In this document: positions 24,501-34,803 of the stretch, one piece after another
How the letters are laid out: each line of letters begins with the position of its first letter
Position numbering within the stretch: the stretch's first letter is position 1
Assembly: GCA_002917075.1 (NCBI GenBank)
Contig: NTMA01000054.1
Coordinates: forward strand, 124,001-188,000
Length of the DNA stretch: 64,000 nucleotides
Origin: Hawksworthiomyces lignivorus
Lineage: Eukaryota > Ascomycota > Sordariomycetes > Ophiostomatales > Ophiostomataceae
Direction of reading: 5' to 3'
Translations under genes and position numbers: made by a program
The notes under the pieces: model-generated
Database searches by the model: none
The model's input: only the letters and a program-made list of their open reading frames with translations
What the model was told of the DNA's origin: nothing

Positions 24501-26585
24501 CTCCAGAAATGGGACTCACACTTCTGCACATTTTGCGTCGTTGGATGGGGTGGAGGGATGGAGAGCTGACAAGACAATAATTTCAAAGCCCAAAGACAGA
24601 AGCCTATCGTACATCACCAATGCGGCCTTTTTTTCCGCACAAAGTACAGGATCAATGAAGAGATTTCTCTGCGCAAAGACGCAGAGGAAGTATCAAGATT
24701 GGTTCAGCGCTACCGAAGCATCGTAATATTAATTTATTTTGTCTCTTTCCTATCGCGGCGCTTTTTGTCTTCTTTATCGCCCCGAACCAACCGCACATCG
24801 CAATGTCCAGTCCCTGCAGACCCGATATCACTAGAGGTCTCTTGGAGACATGGCATCTTTCCCAGGCGCGTATCTCACGCTCGACAGGATCATGTAGAGT
24901 ACATGTCTGCCCGTCCAGTGTAGTGCAGAAGCTACCTTTCCGTTTCCTGTCTAGACTTTCAAGTTGGTTGGCAGGAAACTCTTCGAATTGGGGTCCCTGC
25001 TGCGAAGGTGGTTCTTCATCTGCTTTCCAATCACATCCACGTCTGTTGCTGGGCGGATATCAGATAACAAATCAAGGTGGAGAGACCACAGCCGAAAGAT
25101 GTTCAAAAGTTGGTTCGTCCTGGCCAGTGCAGATACGGCAAACCGGTACTCTATCGGAGTAGCATTTGTGGCTAGGCAAGGGTGCTGGCAAGTGTGCTGC
25201 CCTTCGACTGCAGCTAGCTGTTTACGGAACACACTGCGACCTACGCCATTCTTTTTTCTTCTTTATCTTCCAACCATCGTAACGCTGCTTTCCGGATTTG
25301 AAGGCCCTTTCGGGTTGACCCAGTTTAGCCATTTTTTCGACACGATCATTTTCTTGGTTCTCTAGGTCTTTTCTATCAGGATATTCGTATTGCTTTTCTT
25401 GGCTGGTGAGACCTGGGTGCTTGTGATGAGTCGAACGAAAAAAAAAAAAAAAAATTACCTGTCGCATTGCAGTCACCGTATGTACGGCGTGATATTTTTT
25501 TTTCTTCTCATCCTCCGCGACGCAGATCGAGAGAGCTTGTCAGGCTTGTTCTGTAAGCTTAAACATCGTATCGTCTGGGACCCTGTTTTTTTGTCATCTT
25601 CCACTTCCTTCTTAGGCAGTGGTACTCGTGTTGAGTCGACGGCGAAGGCGAGCGGCGGTGACGAACGAAGACAGAAGAGGAAAGCAAAGCATCAGCAGCA
25701 TGAAGTTTTGCCTAAAGTGGCAAAGCAGTTCGTGCATATCCGTATAAGTGGCAGCCAGATCCCACAAACCGAGCACATGGCCCTCGCGGACCAGATAAGG
25801 CGGGCCCTTTACTCATAGGCCGTACGAGGTACATGTCGTAAGGTGGGAAAACCTCGTATCGCGATGTTCTCTAGTTCGGGTCTTACCGTCTTGGGGTTCA
25901 TCGTGCATTCGAGTTTTCTAAGGGTCTCCCTCTGTGTATGTTGCGTCTCTCTCTCTCTCTTTTTCGCTATTTTTTTCGCTTCCTGAATTAGAAAAATGAG
26001 ATACATTACACCCGATCGAACCCAGTCGCACCCAATAAAATTAAGGTATTACGCTATTGCCTCTCTTGTGAAGCGATATTTTTCAGGAAGCCCAAAAGGA
26101 AATTTCGGAGTGGCGCCTTGTCCGTGTCTTAGTGTCCCTCTCTAAAATAAGAAAAAAAGATAGCACGGCGTTGTGTTTGGCCAGGCTTGTAAGGCTGTGC
26201 CGCCGTGCAAAAGCTGACCAGGGCCGCCGGAGACTGACGCATTTCTCTCTCATTACGTAGGGGAGGGCCAGAGGGAGGGGACCCTAGGCGGCGGTGTATT
26301 GAGCAGAGTGTGGTGCGCTTGTCCCACTGTATGCACACCCAGCATGGAAAAAGTTGTGTGAGTGGGCCCTCTTCCGCAGCCTCTCGGTTTCTTTTTTCCT
26401 CACTTGGCGCGATATGTCGCCACCAGAAGCAGCGACAGAAGGAGACAGATAACGAGAGAAAGTGGGAAATGTGTGTGACAAAGACAGGATGTCGTGTAAG
26501 AGAGAAAGGCAAGAGGGAGGGCCTGCCAGAATGAAGAGGACGCCCAAGAACCCGGTACGCCCGGAAGGCAGCTCGAGGTGCAGTG

Positions 26586-26593
26586 TATAAATA
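26586..26593 (+). promoter_or_regulatory. TATA box of the small GPI-type protein gene
   Basis: TATAAATA lies 257 bases before the ATG at 26850. It is followed by a CT- and A-rich leader typical of strongly expressed genes in filamentous fungi. The role is inferred from match and spacing; the leader would be about 220 bases. Confidence 0.5.
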
Positions 26594-26849
26594 TCCCATG
26601 GTGTGGCTCACAAGGCGTCGTCAACATCTTGCGTGGTCTTCTTCGTTTATCTCCTATCCAAGGCACCAGATATTATCACAAGATACAAGAAACGCCTCGA
26701 GCTGTTCAGTCTCTCGTTTATTAAATACAGCAAGCAACAGACAGTCGTTTCCACATACTCAGTCTCTCGCTATCATCATCTTATCATCCCGTACACATAC
26801 ACGGAGCTATAAGAAGAATACAAAATAAAAGCCAGATATCAAACCAAAA

Positions 26850-27185
26850 ATGAAGTTCTACGGCCAGACCCTCGCTCTCCTGACGGTTGCTCTCAGCGCC
26901 GCTACCGCCTCCGCCTGGAACGCGACCACCACCACATGGGAGACGGACGTCGTTACCGTGCCATGCTCGACCACCACCCCGGTTGTCATCGTCACTGCGA
27001 CCGGCACCGGCGGCTACGTCCCCACCGGCAACTCCACCTACACCAAGCCTAAGCCCTCGGGCAGCGTCGTCGTGGTTGGTCCCCCTTCGCCTAGCACTGT
27101 GGTTACGGCCGGTGCAGCAGCTCTTGATGCACGGACATACGTCGGCGCCGCCGCCGTCGTGGCGGCGGTTGCCTTTGCTCTGTAA
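26850..27185 (+). CDS. Small secreted GPI-anchor-type protein
   Basis: Single exon, 111 residues. An N-terminal signal peptide (residues 1-22, ending ATASA) is followed by a Thr/Val/Pro-rich mature part with two N-glycosylation sequons (NAT, NST). The C-terminal hydrophobic tail (YVGAAAVVAAVAFAL) fits a GPI-anchoring signal. No catalytic domain is present; the Thr/Val strings resemble small cell-wall proteins. The start is supported by an A-rich context before the ATG and by the signal peptide beginning there. Third codon positions are strongly C-rich (Thr ACC, Val GTC), which suggests high expression. A TATA box and long leader lie upstream. Role at the cell surface is inferred. Confidence 0.82.
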   Translation: MKFYGQTLALLTVALSAATASAWNATTTTWETDVVTVPCSTTTPVVIVTATGTGGYVPTGNSTYTKPKPSGSVVVVGPPSPSTVVTAGAAALDARTYVGAAAVVAAVAFAL

Positions 27186-27568
27186 GAGCTTGAATTGGGA
27201 ATGAGTTAAGAGATTGGAATGAAATGATTGGATATGACACGGACTGGAATGGGAAGCGTTGAAGTTTGGGCGGCTGTTCGAAAGGGATATTTTTTATTAG
27301 ACGGCGGGTTGAAAATGATACCCGTGCTGTTCGTTTATTATTTTAATTTCTAATATTTGCATGCGTCGTGCAAACCCATTTTTTGGTTATGTTTGCGAAC
27401 ATTCATCAGGCGCAAACCATTTTATGAATTAACCTTCATACATTCAGAATATTGTCCCACAGACACTGTATATTTTCCCTTTCAATACCCCAATCAAGCT
27501 TGTTTTGCTATTGAATATATATGAATGCTTCAATTTTGACGTCCTGGTAGAGAGACAGTTCAACATTG
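27186..27568. other. Convergent 3' intergenic region
   Basis: It separates the stop of the small GPI-type protein from the stop of the Nudix gene and holds both 3' UTRs. It is AT-rich; no gene is seen. Confidence 0.6.
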
Positions 27569-28285
27569 CTACTCTTTGCTTGCCTCCAGAGCACGCAGCC
27601 GAAACGCCTCTAGGATCATCGCCTTAGCGGAGGGCACTGTTAGTGGGATGGCTCGTCCATTGTTCAAACGCTCATTTCGAACTTCGTCTTCGGACGCCCA
27701 AACGTAGTCCTGGTGCTCCTCTGGATCTAGCACTACCGGTGTGCAGCTCTTGACCTGCACGTGGAATGAAAACCGGAAATAAATGCGCGTGCCCGTTCGG
27801 TTGGTGAAGGCAACGCCAAGTCGGTCAGCGGGAGAAGCATACGGGTTGTCTTCTTCCGCTACTGTCGGACCCGCATATGGCTGGGGAACCAGGTGTGTAA
27901 ATCGGGTTGCAATGAGACCAGACTCTTCCCACAATTCGCGTGCGGCGGCATGCAGTATGCTGCCTCTGACAACCTTGGAAGTGTCTTTGTCATCGGCACA
28001 GTTGCCGCCGATGTTGCTGTTGTTGTTGTTGTTGTCGTCGTCGTCGTCGTCTCCCAGGTCTGCCCCGCCGCCGGTAACTTCCCAGCGATTTGGCAAAGAA
28101 TCGTGTGTGGCACGCTGCACAAGCAGCACGCGGCCAAGCTTGTCAAAAACAACATTGCTTACAACAATGGCATCCCAGTGCTTGTCGTGGTTCGCCATCC
28201 ATTTTCGAGGCGATACGTTCCAAGACGCCAATGAAGGGTCAAACGAAAAGTTGAAGGCCTCAGGAGGAGGTGGTGGTGGGGACAT
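27569..28285 (-). CDS. Nudix hydrolase
   Basis: Single exon, 238 residues. Nudix enzymes split nucleoside diphosphates linked to another group. The catalytic RELxEExG core is at residues 116-123. The N-terminal half of the Nudix box (GGG, 72-74) is separated from it by a 33-residue insert, beginning with six Asp and five Asn (79-89), encoded by a GTT/GTC microsatellite on the plus strand. In most relatives this gap is only a few residues. The flanking fold (WDAIVVSNVVF before, IYFRFSFHVQV after) is intact. Pro-rich N terminus, no targeting signal. Substrate unknown. It is divergent from the M20 amidohydrolase gene, with 697 bases between the starts. Confidence 0.9.
   Translation of the reverse strand: MSPPPPPPEAFNFSFDPSLASWNVSPRKWMANHDKHWDAIVVSNVVFDKLGRVLLVQRATHDSLPNRWEVTGGGADLGDDDDDDNNNNNSNIGGNCADDKDTSKVVRGSILHAAARELWEESGLIATRFTHLVPQPYAGPTVAEEDNPYASPADRLGVAFTNRTGTRIYFRFSFHVQVKSCTPVVLDPEEHQDYVWASEDEVRNERLNNGRAIPLTVPSAKAMILEAFRLRALEASKE
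28019..28051. repeat. Coding microsatellite (GTT)5(GTC)6
   Basis: Lies inside the Nudix gene, on its non-template reading as Asp6-Asn5. Trinucleotide arrays change length without breaking frame, so the insert length probably varies between strains. Confidence 0.9.
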
Positions 28286-28982
28286 TGTGCTTCTGTTTCT
28301 GAAAAATTCTGGAATAATGTCGTTGGACGATGAAAGGTGAAAAGGAAAATAAAATCAGTGCTCGTCTGTACACTGTTTTATAACCCTTTTTATATGAATC
28401 ACAAAAGAAATTCACTCTTGTTTCTAACAGCCAGGTATGAAACGAATGTATTCTAGGCTGCGATTTTCTTCATTCTGCTGCCTTGCCAGCCAGAGCGCCC
28501 CTTTCTTTTTATTCTGAATCATCTCGAGATTCCGCAGTGAATATAGCGGGGATGATACAAGGATGCAAAGAAAGGCGCTAGCTCCTAGGCACCTTTTGCA
28601 GAAGACAGGGCCAGCAGGCGGCCGCGACAGAGTTTCAAGGGGTTTGTGTTGCTCTCGTACCTTTTCTCGTACCTTTCATGTAAATGTCTCCGTTAACTTC
28701 CAATACGCTACTGGAAATTCCGAGGTCAATTAAGGTTTCCAGCTGACCAGAGCGATCCTAGATCCGCATCTTTTACACGAATCAACGAGTGTCTAACACC
28801 AATATGCGGAGCAGTAGAGGTGATTGATCCGTCGCGTGTGGAGAACTTCCAAGACGAATTGGTTTGTGACCTTATCGCAACCATCAGGCCGTTCTTATAT
28901 TGCCAACTCTCAGCCTTGACATTGCTCAGGTTGTATAATTGCTCATCAAGTTGTGTCGCGTGTGAACCATTTCAATCGAGCT
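28286..28982. promoter_or_regulatory. Shared divergent promoter region, Nudix and M20 genes
   Basis: The 697 bases lie between the starts of two divergent genes. The sequence has mixed composition with no clear TATA box at a usual distance from either start. No other gene recognised. Confidence 0.5.
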
Positions 28983-30690
28983 ATGAACATGTTATCGTCC
29001 CGATCCGCACGCTCGGCTTACCTGGCGCTCCGGCCGCATCTCAGACAACGTGGCGCCTATTGCCTTAATTGGCCGGCGATGGCGGTGCTAAAGGCTACCG
29101 GATCAACATTAAATCGTCGAGCATACAGCGTGGCCACTGTAGACATGACAGAAGATGATTTGCGAAATGCGACCGTGAATCGCGACAGGTTAATGCAGGC
29201 TTTGCACGAGACATGCGCTTTTGGCACGGGCAAACGCTGGGGAAGGTCAGTTCAGTGGAATGCAGAGGTGAAGAGATTGTTCCAATTGACCAAAAACTAG
29301 TAACCCGACTGAAACTGGCATGTCCCGCCTTGCACTCTCTGATGCAGACAAACAGGCAAGGGACTGGTTTGTTCAAACTGTGACGTCGTTGGGGTGTCAC
29401 GTCACAGTTGATGCCATAGGCAACATATTTGCCGTTCGGCCCGGCCGCAACGGGCGTGATGCTCCGGCCACATTTGCTGGTTCCCATCTAGACACCCAGC
29501 CCACGGGCGGACGTTACGACGGCATTTTGGGCATCCACGCCAGCGTGGAAATGCTCCACATATTGAAAGAGCGCGGCATCGAGACTGAATATCCCGTTGG
29601 CGTTGTAAACTGGACAAAGTTTGTGATACGTCTGCATTGCTTCTGGCATAGAGCTTTACTCTAACTTCTTCGCTACAGTGAAGAGGGAGCTCGTTTCCCG
29701 AAAAGTATGGTGGCTTCCGGTGTGTGGGCAGAGGACATCTCACTGGAAGATGCGCATAATTTGGCCGAAGTTGGCGACGGCGCCGCTACAATGAAGAGCG
29801 AGCTGGATCGAATTGGCTATTTGGGAACCGTTCCAGCAAGCTACCGTTCAATGCCCATGGCTGCGCACTTTGAACTGCACATCGAGCAGGGTCCAGTGCT
29901 AGAGACGGAACAGAAGAAGATCGGCATTGTTACCGGCGTACAAGCTTATCGATGGTTTACGCTGGACGTCAAAGGACGAGGTAATTTTCCGGCCTCCTAT
30001 CTGTGGATTGGCGTGGAATTCTGCTGCTGACAACTCGTAGATGCACACACAGGCACTACACCTTTCTCATCCAGAGCAGATGCTATGCTTCTAGCAGCTC
30101 GAATGATCGTCCACGCACACCAACTTGCCGCATCCAAAGGTGCGCTGGCATCCACGGGCATCTTAACTACCGTTCCTGGAAGTGTAAACACCATCCCTGG
30201 CCAGGTCCTCTTCAGCCTCGACATTCGTGCGGCGCAGGACTCGACGGTCGACGAGCTTGAAGCAGCACTGCGGAAAGACTTTGATGCGCTCGCACGTGGC
30301 GATGCAGAGGGCCCGGGCTCTGGCTTCCCTAAAAGACTGCCTCTCACCGTCACATGGACGACAGACACCGTGTCTCCAGCTACCAAATTCCACCCAGATT
30401 GCATCTCAGTCGTACGAGATGCAGCTCAGTCTGTCCTGGGCAATACGACAGGTAGTACCCACACTAAATCTGCAAGTGATCTGATGCGTGAGATCACCAG
30501 CGGCGCCGGCCACGATAGCGTATATGCATCTAGACATTGTCCGACAAGCATGATCTTCATTCCCTGTCGGGACGGCGTCAGCCACAATCCTACCGAATAC
30601 TCCAGTCCTGAAGACTGTGCCATTGGAGCAGAGGTGCTGTTCCAGAGTGTTCTCCGATACGACCGTCTGCGTGCCGGCAAAAAATCATGA
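28983..30690 (+). CDS. M20-family N-carbamoyl-amino-acid hydrolase / beta-ureidopropionase-like
   Basis: Four exons (28983-29245, 29301-29618, 29679-29980, 30041-30690), 510 residues, introns 55, 60 and 60 bases. The first 50 or so residues are Arg/Ser/Ala-rich without acids, like a mitochondrial presequence. The catalytic domain shows the di-zinc set of the hydantoinase/carbamoylase branch: H150 in GSHLDTQPTGGRYDG, D161, the NEEGARF acids, the ELHIEQGP His and a late His in AGHDSVY. The lid/dimerisation domain lies between (DAHTGTTPFSSRADA onward). Relatives release ammonia and CO2 from N-carbamoyl beta-alanine, N-carbamoyl amino acids or allantoate; which one cannot be told. A role in pyrimidine or purine nitrogen salvage is inferred. 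No partner dihydropyrimidinase lies in the window. Confidence 0.92.
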
Positions 30691-31480
30691 GAGCCAGGAG
30701 GCGAGATGAAACCAGCTGGAAAGCTTGCAGGGCCTCATATTTACTTCTATCTGCATGTCAAGCATTTCATACATATAGTATCTCATCCACGCAAAAAGCA
30801 GCTTTACACAATAATAGATACTTCTTTTAGCTGCTTTATGAAAATTATCGCAACCCGTCGTATTGTAGCTCGCTTCCACCAGTTGCACCATGGTCCAAGA
30901 ACTGTGAGCAAAGATACCCTTAAATATGACTTCTTGATTGCTTGCTCCCGAAGCGTGGAGTAGGAAGCCAAAACGAGGTTACAGCTGTGCTGCTCTATTG
31001 GCCGTAAAGAGGGACAGCCGTAATTAGGCGTAACAGAATAGGAATACGGAGCAAAAATTTAACATAGTTTTCAAATATCTGAATGTCCATTTTGCGACTC
31101 TATTAATAGTGGGAGAAATTTACTCAGACGCCAACAATATCCCAGCTCTACTTTGCCGAACCGGGTGATAGCAAAAAGCCCAATAAACAAGATCAACACA
31201 ACTCCGCTCTGTTGTCCTCTGTATTATTCCAAATTTACCCCGGAGTTCAATGCCGGTTGACGACTTGTCATCGCATTTTGGACAATGTGCATTGAGCATT
31301 CTGTAAGACACCTGGTCTTCTATGTAGGGAAGAACTGAGGGCTATTGGGGAATGCTTTTAAACATAACCGAGAGCAGCATCGTGATTCTTCGTAGTCTCC
31401 TCTAAAGAATAGTCCTGTATCGTTTCTCTGCTCCAGCCAGTAGTCTCACTGTCTGAATCTTCTATCTGATTTCAAAGACA
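30691..31480. other. Intergenic region
   Basis: 3' UTR of the amidohydrolase gene and promoter side of the PEBP-like gene. AT-rich; short ORFs only. The leader just before 31481 is C/T-rich. Confidence 0.5.
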
Positions 31481-32218
31481 ATGCTCCGATCCATACTCAT
31501 TTGCCTGTCGGCCCTTGCCGGCCTGACCATTGCTCAAACTCCGGATGGATTCACGCCAAGTGTATCAACACACCTCGATGTTACCTTCGGCAGCAAGGCA
31601 GTTTCACCGGCGGGCACAAGCCTCACGAAGGAAGGCATGCTACTTAGCTCACACCTTACTCCTTTCTGCCTTAACGTTTGCTCCTAGCTGACCAGTACAG
31701 ACACGGCAAAGCTACCTAGCATCGGCTTGACAGGTGTCAACTCGACGGAGACGTATTTGTTCGTCATGATTGGTAAGAGTTCACAAAATAACAGCTCCAA
31801 GCCTGTCCAGAATCTAAAGCATAGCTAACTTCTTGTTGCAGATCTTGACGTGTAAGGCCCAAGACTCTTTCATACAAAAAGATATTGTACCATTAACCAA
31901 CTGAGCAGTCCCTCCGGCGGCGCCCGCACAACCCTCCTCCACGCAATGATTCAAGACTTCAAACTGAGTCAAGGAACAACTCTCACTTCATCTGCCACTG
32001 GTCCCGCCAGCTACATGGGGCCATCGCCGCCCAAGGAAACACCAGCACACCCGCATCATTACGTTGAGGTGCTGTTTGTTCAACCGGCTGGGTTTGCAGT
32101 GCCGTCTAAGGTACAATCAGCTGTTCGCAGCCGCATGGGTTTCAGCCTAGCAGATTTCGTGACAGCAGCAAATCTGGGTGCACCTGTGGCGGGCAACTAC
32201 TTTACAGTGACGGGATGA
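31481..32218 (+). CDS. Secreted PEBP-like protein
   Basis: Four exons (31481-31634, 31701-31772, 31842-31851, 31909-32218), 181 residues. Signal peptide at residues 1-18 (hydrophobic, ends TIAQ). The phosphatidylethanolamine-binding fold is shown by the LTKEDTAKLPSI block, the YLFVMIDLDVPSGG strand with its ligand-site aspartates, and the HYVEVLFVQP strand. The DPDAP-type motif is reduced to DLDVP, as in many fungal secreted members. Intron 1 begins with GC instead of GT (AAG|GCATGC) and ends GTACAG; only this choice gives the family spacing. Exon 3 is only 10 bases and supplies the start of DLDVP. Function of secreted fungal members is not established; lipid or protease binding is known elsewhere in the family. 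Confidence 0.87.
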
Positions 32219-32559
32219 GTGTAAAAAACGTTGAAGAACAGGGGCAGCAGCGGAGTTTGATACTTTTACTTACATGTAAATAAGCCATAAAATCGAAATG
32301 CACAAGTACGCGCTAAGCCATCATGCCACTGTAGAGACAGCCTACTTGCCACATTACTTCCTCCAGGATACGCATTTCCGCACACCCAATGAGCTAAGGC
32401 CGGTTGGCTGTAAGTCCTGAGGGGATAAAGCCATCTGGTGACTTCATTCGTGATGACTGAGAATATCCTGTTTGTTTTTCAACTCTATTTGAGATTCCTC
32501 ATCTTCTCTAAAATAACAACAATAAATAAATACGAGAAAATTGACGATCGACGGTCACT
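32219..32559. other. Short intergenic region
   Basis: 341 bases between the PEBP-like stop and the alcohol dehydrogenase start, both on the plus strand. The A-rich leader before 32560 fits a fungal 5' UTR. Nothing else seen. Confidence 0.6.
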
Positions 32560-33702
32560 ATGGCGTCTCCTCCAGTACCCAACTCGATGCAGGCCATCCA
32601 AGTTGTCGAGTTCAAGAAGCCATACAAAATTAACACGGTGCCCGTGCCCAAGGAGTTGGGCCCGCACGAACTACTTGTCAAGGTTGCTGTAGCATCATAC
32701 TGCCACACCGATAGCATGGTCATTGACGGTATCTTCGGCGGGAAGAAGCTACCTCTGACAGCATCTCACGAGGGCTCTGGTACGGTAGTAGCTATCGGTA
32801 AAGCCGTCGCAGCCGATGACAGCTTCCGCATCGGCGACCGGGTCATGTGTGGCATCTTCTTCAACGCCTGCGGCCATTGCGTTGCCTGTACTACGGGGCC
32901 TGAGTGCCAGCGCCAGTACTGCACTGGCGGCTTCGAGGGCAACGCTGGTGCCTTTGACTCAGATGGCTTCTTCGCCGACTACGCTCGTGTCGATGCCCGC
33001 TGGACCACTCATCTGCCTGACTCGGTGTCCCTGCTAGCGGCAGCACCCCTAGCTTGCGCAGGCCGCACTGTTTGGCGTGCTGTGCAGCAGGCCATCCAGA
33101 AAGCTCACCTGAAGAAAGGATCCTGGCTGGCCATCGTCGGATCCGGCGGTGGCCTCGGCCACATGGGTGTCCAGTTTGCGCGCAGTGCGGGTCTCCGAGT
33201 TATCGGCATTGACGTGCGAGACGAAGCTCTCGAGGTCACCCGGTCGCTGGGTGTTGATATTGTGCTCGACGCACGTAATGGCCAGGAGGCTATCGTGGAC
33301 GCTGTCCGCAAAGCATCAATTTCAGGTCGTGGCGGTGGCGCCGAGGCAGCGCTGGTGCTGTCAGATGCGGTCGAGGCGACGGCACTGGCATGCGCCGTGA
33401 CCAAAAACCATGGAACGGTGGTGCAAGTAGCTCAACCAGAGAAAGTTGTCATCCCCTTCCAGGAATTTATCTTACGAGATATTAGACTTTTCGGTACTCT
33501 GGTGGCATCGCCACAGGAGAGCCAGGAGATGGTGGATTTCATCGCGGAGCACGGCTTGCACGTCAAGACGGAGACTTATAACGGCCTTGACAAAATCGAA
33601 GAACTGCTACATCATGTACACAGCGGTACACTGAAAGGGAAAGCTGCCATAATTGTTGATGGTGAACAGCTGGAAAATGAAGGACAGGCTCTGAAGGCTT
33701 AG
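32560..33702 (+). CDS. Zinc-dependent alcohol dehydrogenase (MDR family)
   Basis: Single exon, 380 residues, the usual length for cytosolic MDR alcohol dehydrogenases. Catalytic zinc ligands C48 and H70 (with E71 following) are present in YCHTD and SHEGSG. A structural zinc lobe of clustered cysteines follows (C104, C107, C110 and C116 or C121), with an atypical spacing of the fourth cysteine. The Rossmann motif GSGGGLGHMGVQ binds NAD(P). No targeting signal, so cytosolic. It oxidises primary or secondary alcohols or reduces aldehydes; the substrate is unknown. The absence of introns, unlike most neighbours, is common for this family. Possible partner of the downstream oxygenase and hydrolase, but this is only neighbourhood inference. 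Confidence 0.95.
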   Translation: MASPPVPNSMQAIQVVEFKKPYKINTVPVPKELGPHELLVKVAVASYCHTDSMVIDGIFGGKKLPLTASHEGSGTVVAIGKAVAADDSFRIGDRVMCGIFFNACGHCVACTTGPECQRQYCTGGFEGNAGAFDSDGFFADYARVDARWTTHLPDSVSLLAAAPLACAGRTVWRAVQQAIQKAHLKKGSWLAIVGSGGGLGHMGVQFARSAGLRVIGIDVRDEALEVTRSLGVDIVLDARNGQEAIVDAVRKASISGRGGGAEAALVLSDAVEATALACAVTKNHGTVVQVAQPEKVVIPFQEFILRDIRLFGTLVASPQESQEMVDFIAEHGLHVKTETYNGLDKIEELLHHVHSGTLKGKAAIIVDGEQLENEGQALKA

Positions 33703-34803
33703 CTAAGGATGCTTGTGGGATGCAATGAGAAGATGAATAGCACGTATAATAAATGCTGCTTACACAATGTCACCGATATCAAAAAGAAAAAAAAAAGAGA
33801 AAAAAAAGAGCCCACCTGCGCGTTACGGCTGCGAGTAAAGCAGAGCACACATAACTTCAGTATTTGTGTAGATGAAGTAACAGAATAAAAAAAAAGAAGA
33901 AAATGCGCGGAAGCCAGTAATCCAGTAGATTCAAGACCATTTTGAATATATTTCTCCCTATAGGTTCTAGCCAACATATTTGGCGAAGTGAATCTCAATG
34001 CACTTCACGAATAAATTACCATTTACCAGGAACCTAACTTCTCACCATCCTCCTAAGAATTTAGTATCATAAAACATCTAAATGCCGCTTGCTCCTTTCT
34101 CCTCTCCTTTTTTTCCGCTCTCAAATTTGTATCTGGGAGAATACATTTCCCATAGCCATCAACTGGCATGCGCAAGCAATTCTTCCCGAGGCCAGTCAAG
34201 GGGTATCTTACGGCACGAAGTGGAACGATGAGATGTAAAGAAAACAGGTATGTGGTGCATCCCACAGATCAATGCGCCAATTTTATATAAGAAAGTCATG
34301 GTTTTGGTTTACTTGTGTTTCCCTGAGGGTCCATGAGACTACTGTCGGCAACCACCCCCTAAGACAAGGTTGCACTATGTAGAAATATCCCGATTTGTTC
34401 AAAGTTTCCGCTCGCGGCAGATTATTTTGTGTGAATTTGGGGCGATGACGTGGGAATAGAGATCGGGTGAGCTTGTTGATAGCTCTAATATGGATAATAT
34501 GATTGCAATACGGTACTGCGAGAAAGCGAGAGGCAGAGGCTCTTGGCATCGTTTTCGCGTGTATCCCGTGTTCTCGGAGTGGGATGGGTGCGCCTTCACC
34601 CGAGATGTTGGAAGCCGGGAAAAAAATGAACAAGATCAAAGAATGGGGAAATACGAGAGAATATAAATCGCAGGGTGAGATGTTTCCTGTTATAGCTGTC
34701 GCCTGACATCTATTTTTCCTACCGGTGGGCAAGATGATACCGACAGATAGTTGTCCCAACAAAGAGAATACCCATATCAAAATACCAAGATAAAATCACC
34801 ACG
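33703..34803. other. Intergenic region
   Basis: 3' UTR of the alcohol dehydrogenase gene and promoter of the DUF4360 gene. Two A-rich runs lie near 33783-33808 and 33886-33902. The minus-strand ORF 34283-34780 has no domain. No RNA gene seen. Confidence 0.5.

Larger units (their letters stand above)
19466..26849. other. Gene-poor 7.4 kb region
   Basis: The longest stretch without a supported gene. It holds the upstream region of the GH45 gene at its left and that of the small GPI-type protein at its right. Inside are a 25-base T run (21520-21544), a GC-richer 41-codon ORF at 20738-20863, an inverted repeat at 25823-25858 and pyrimidine-rich stretches near 20305-20340 and 25480-26040. Longer ORFs (such as 25390-25818 plus, 143 codons; 24091-24531 minus) show no domain. 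No transposon ends are visible. Confidence 0.45.

Noticed and set aside
24803..25232. Overlapping ORFs on both strands in the gene-poor region
   Set aside because: Opposite-strand ORFs mirror each other and neither shows signal peptide, domain or codon bias.
26129..26611. 160-codon minus-strand ORF overlapping the TATA region
   Set aside because: It lies over the promoter of the GPI-type protein gene, and its composition reflects a pyrimidine-rich plus strand.
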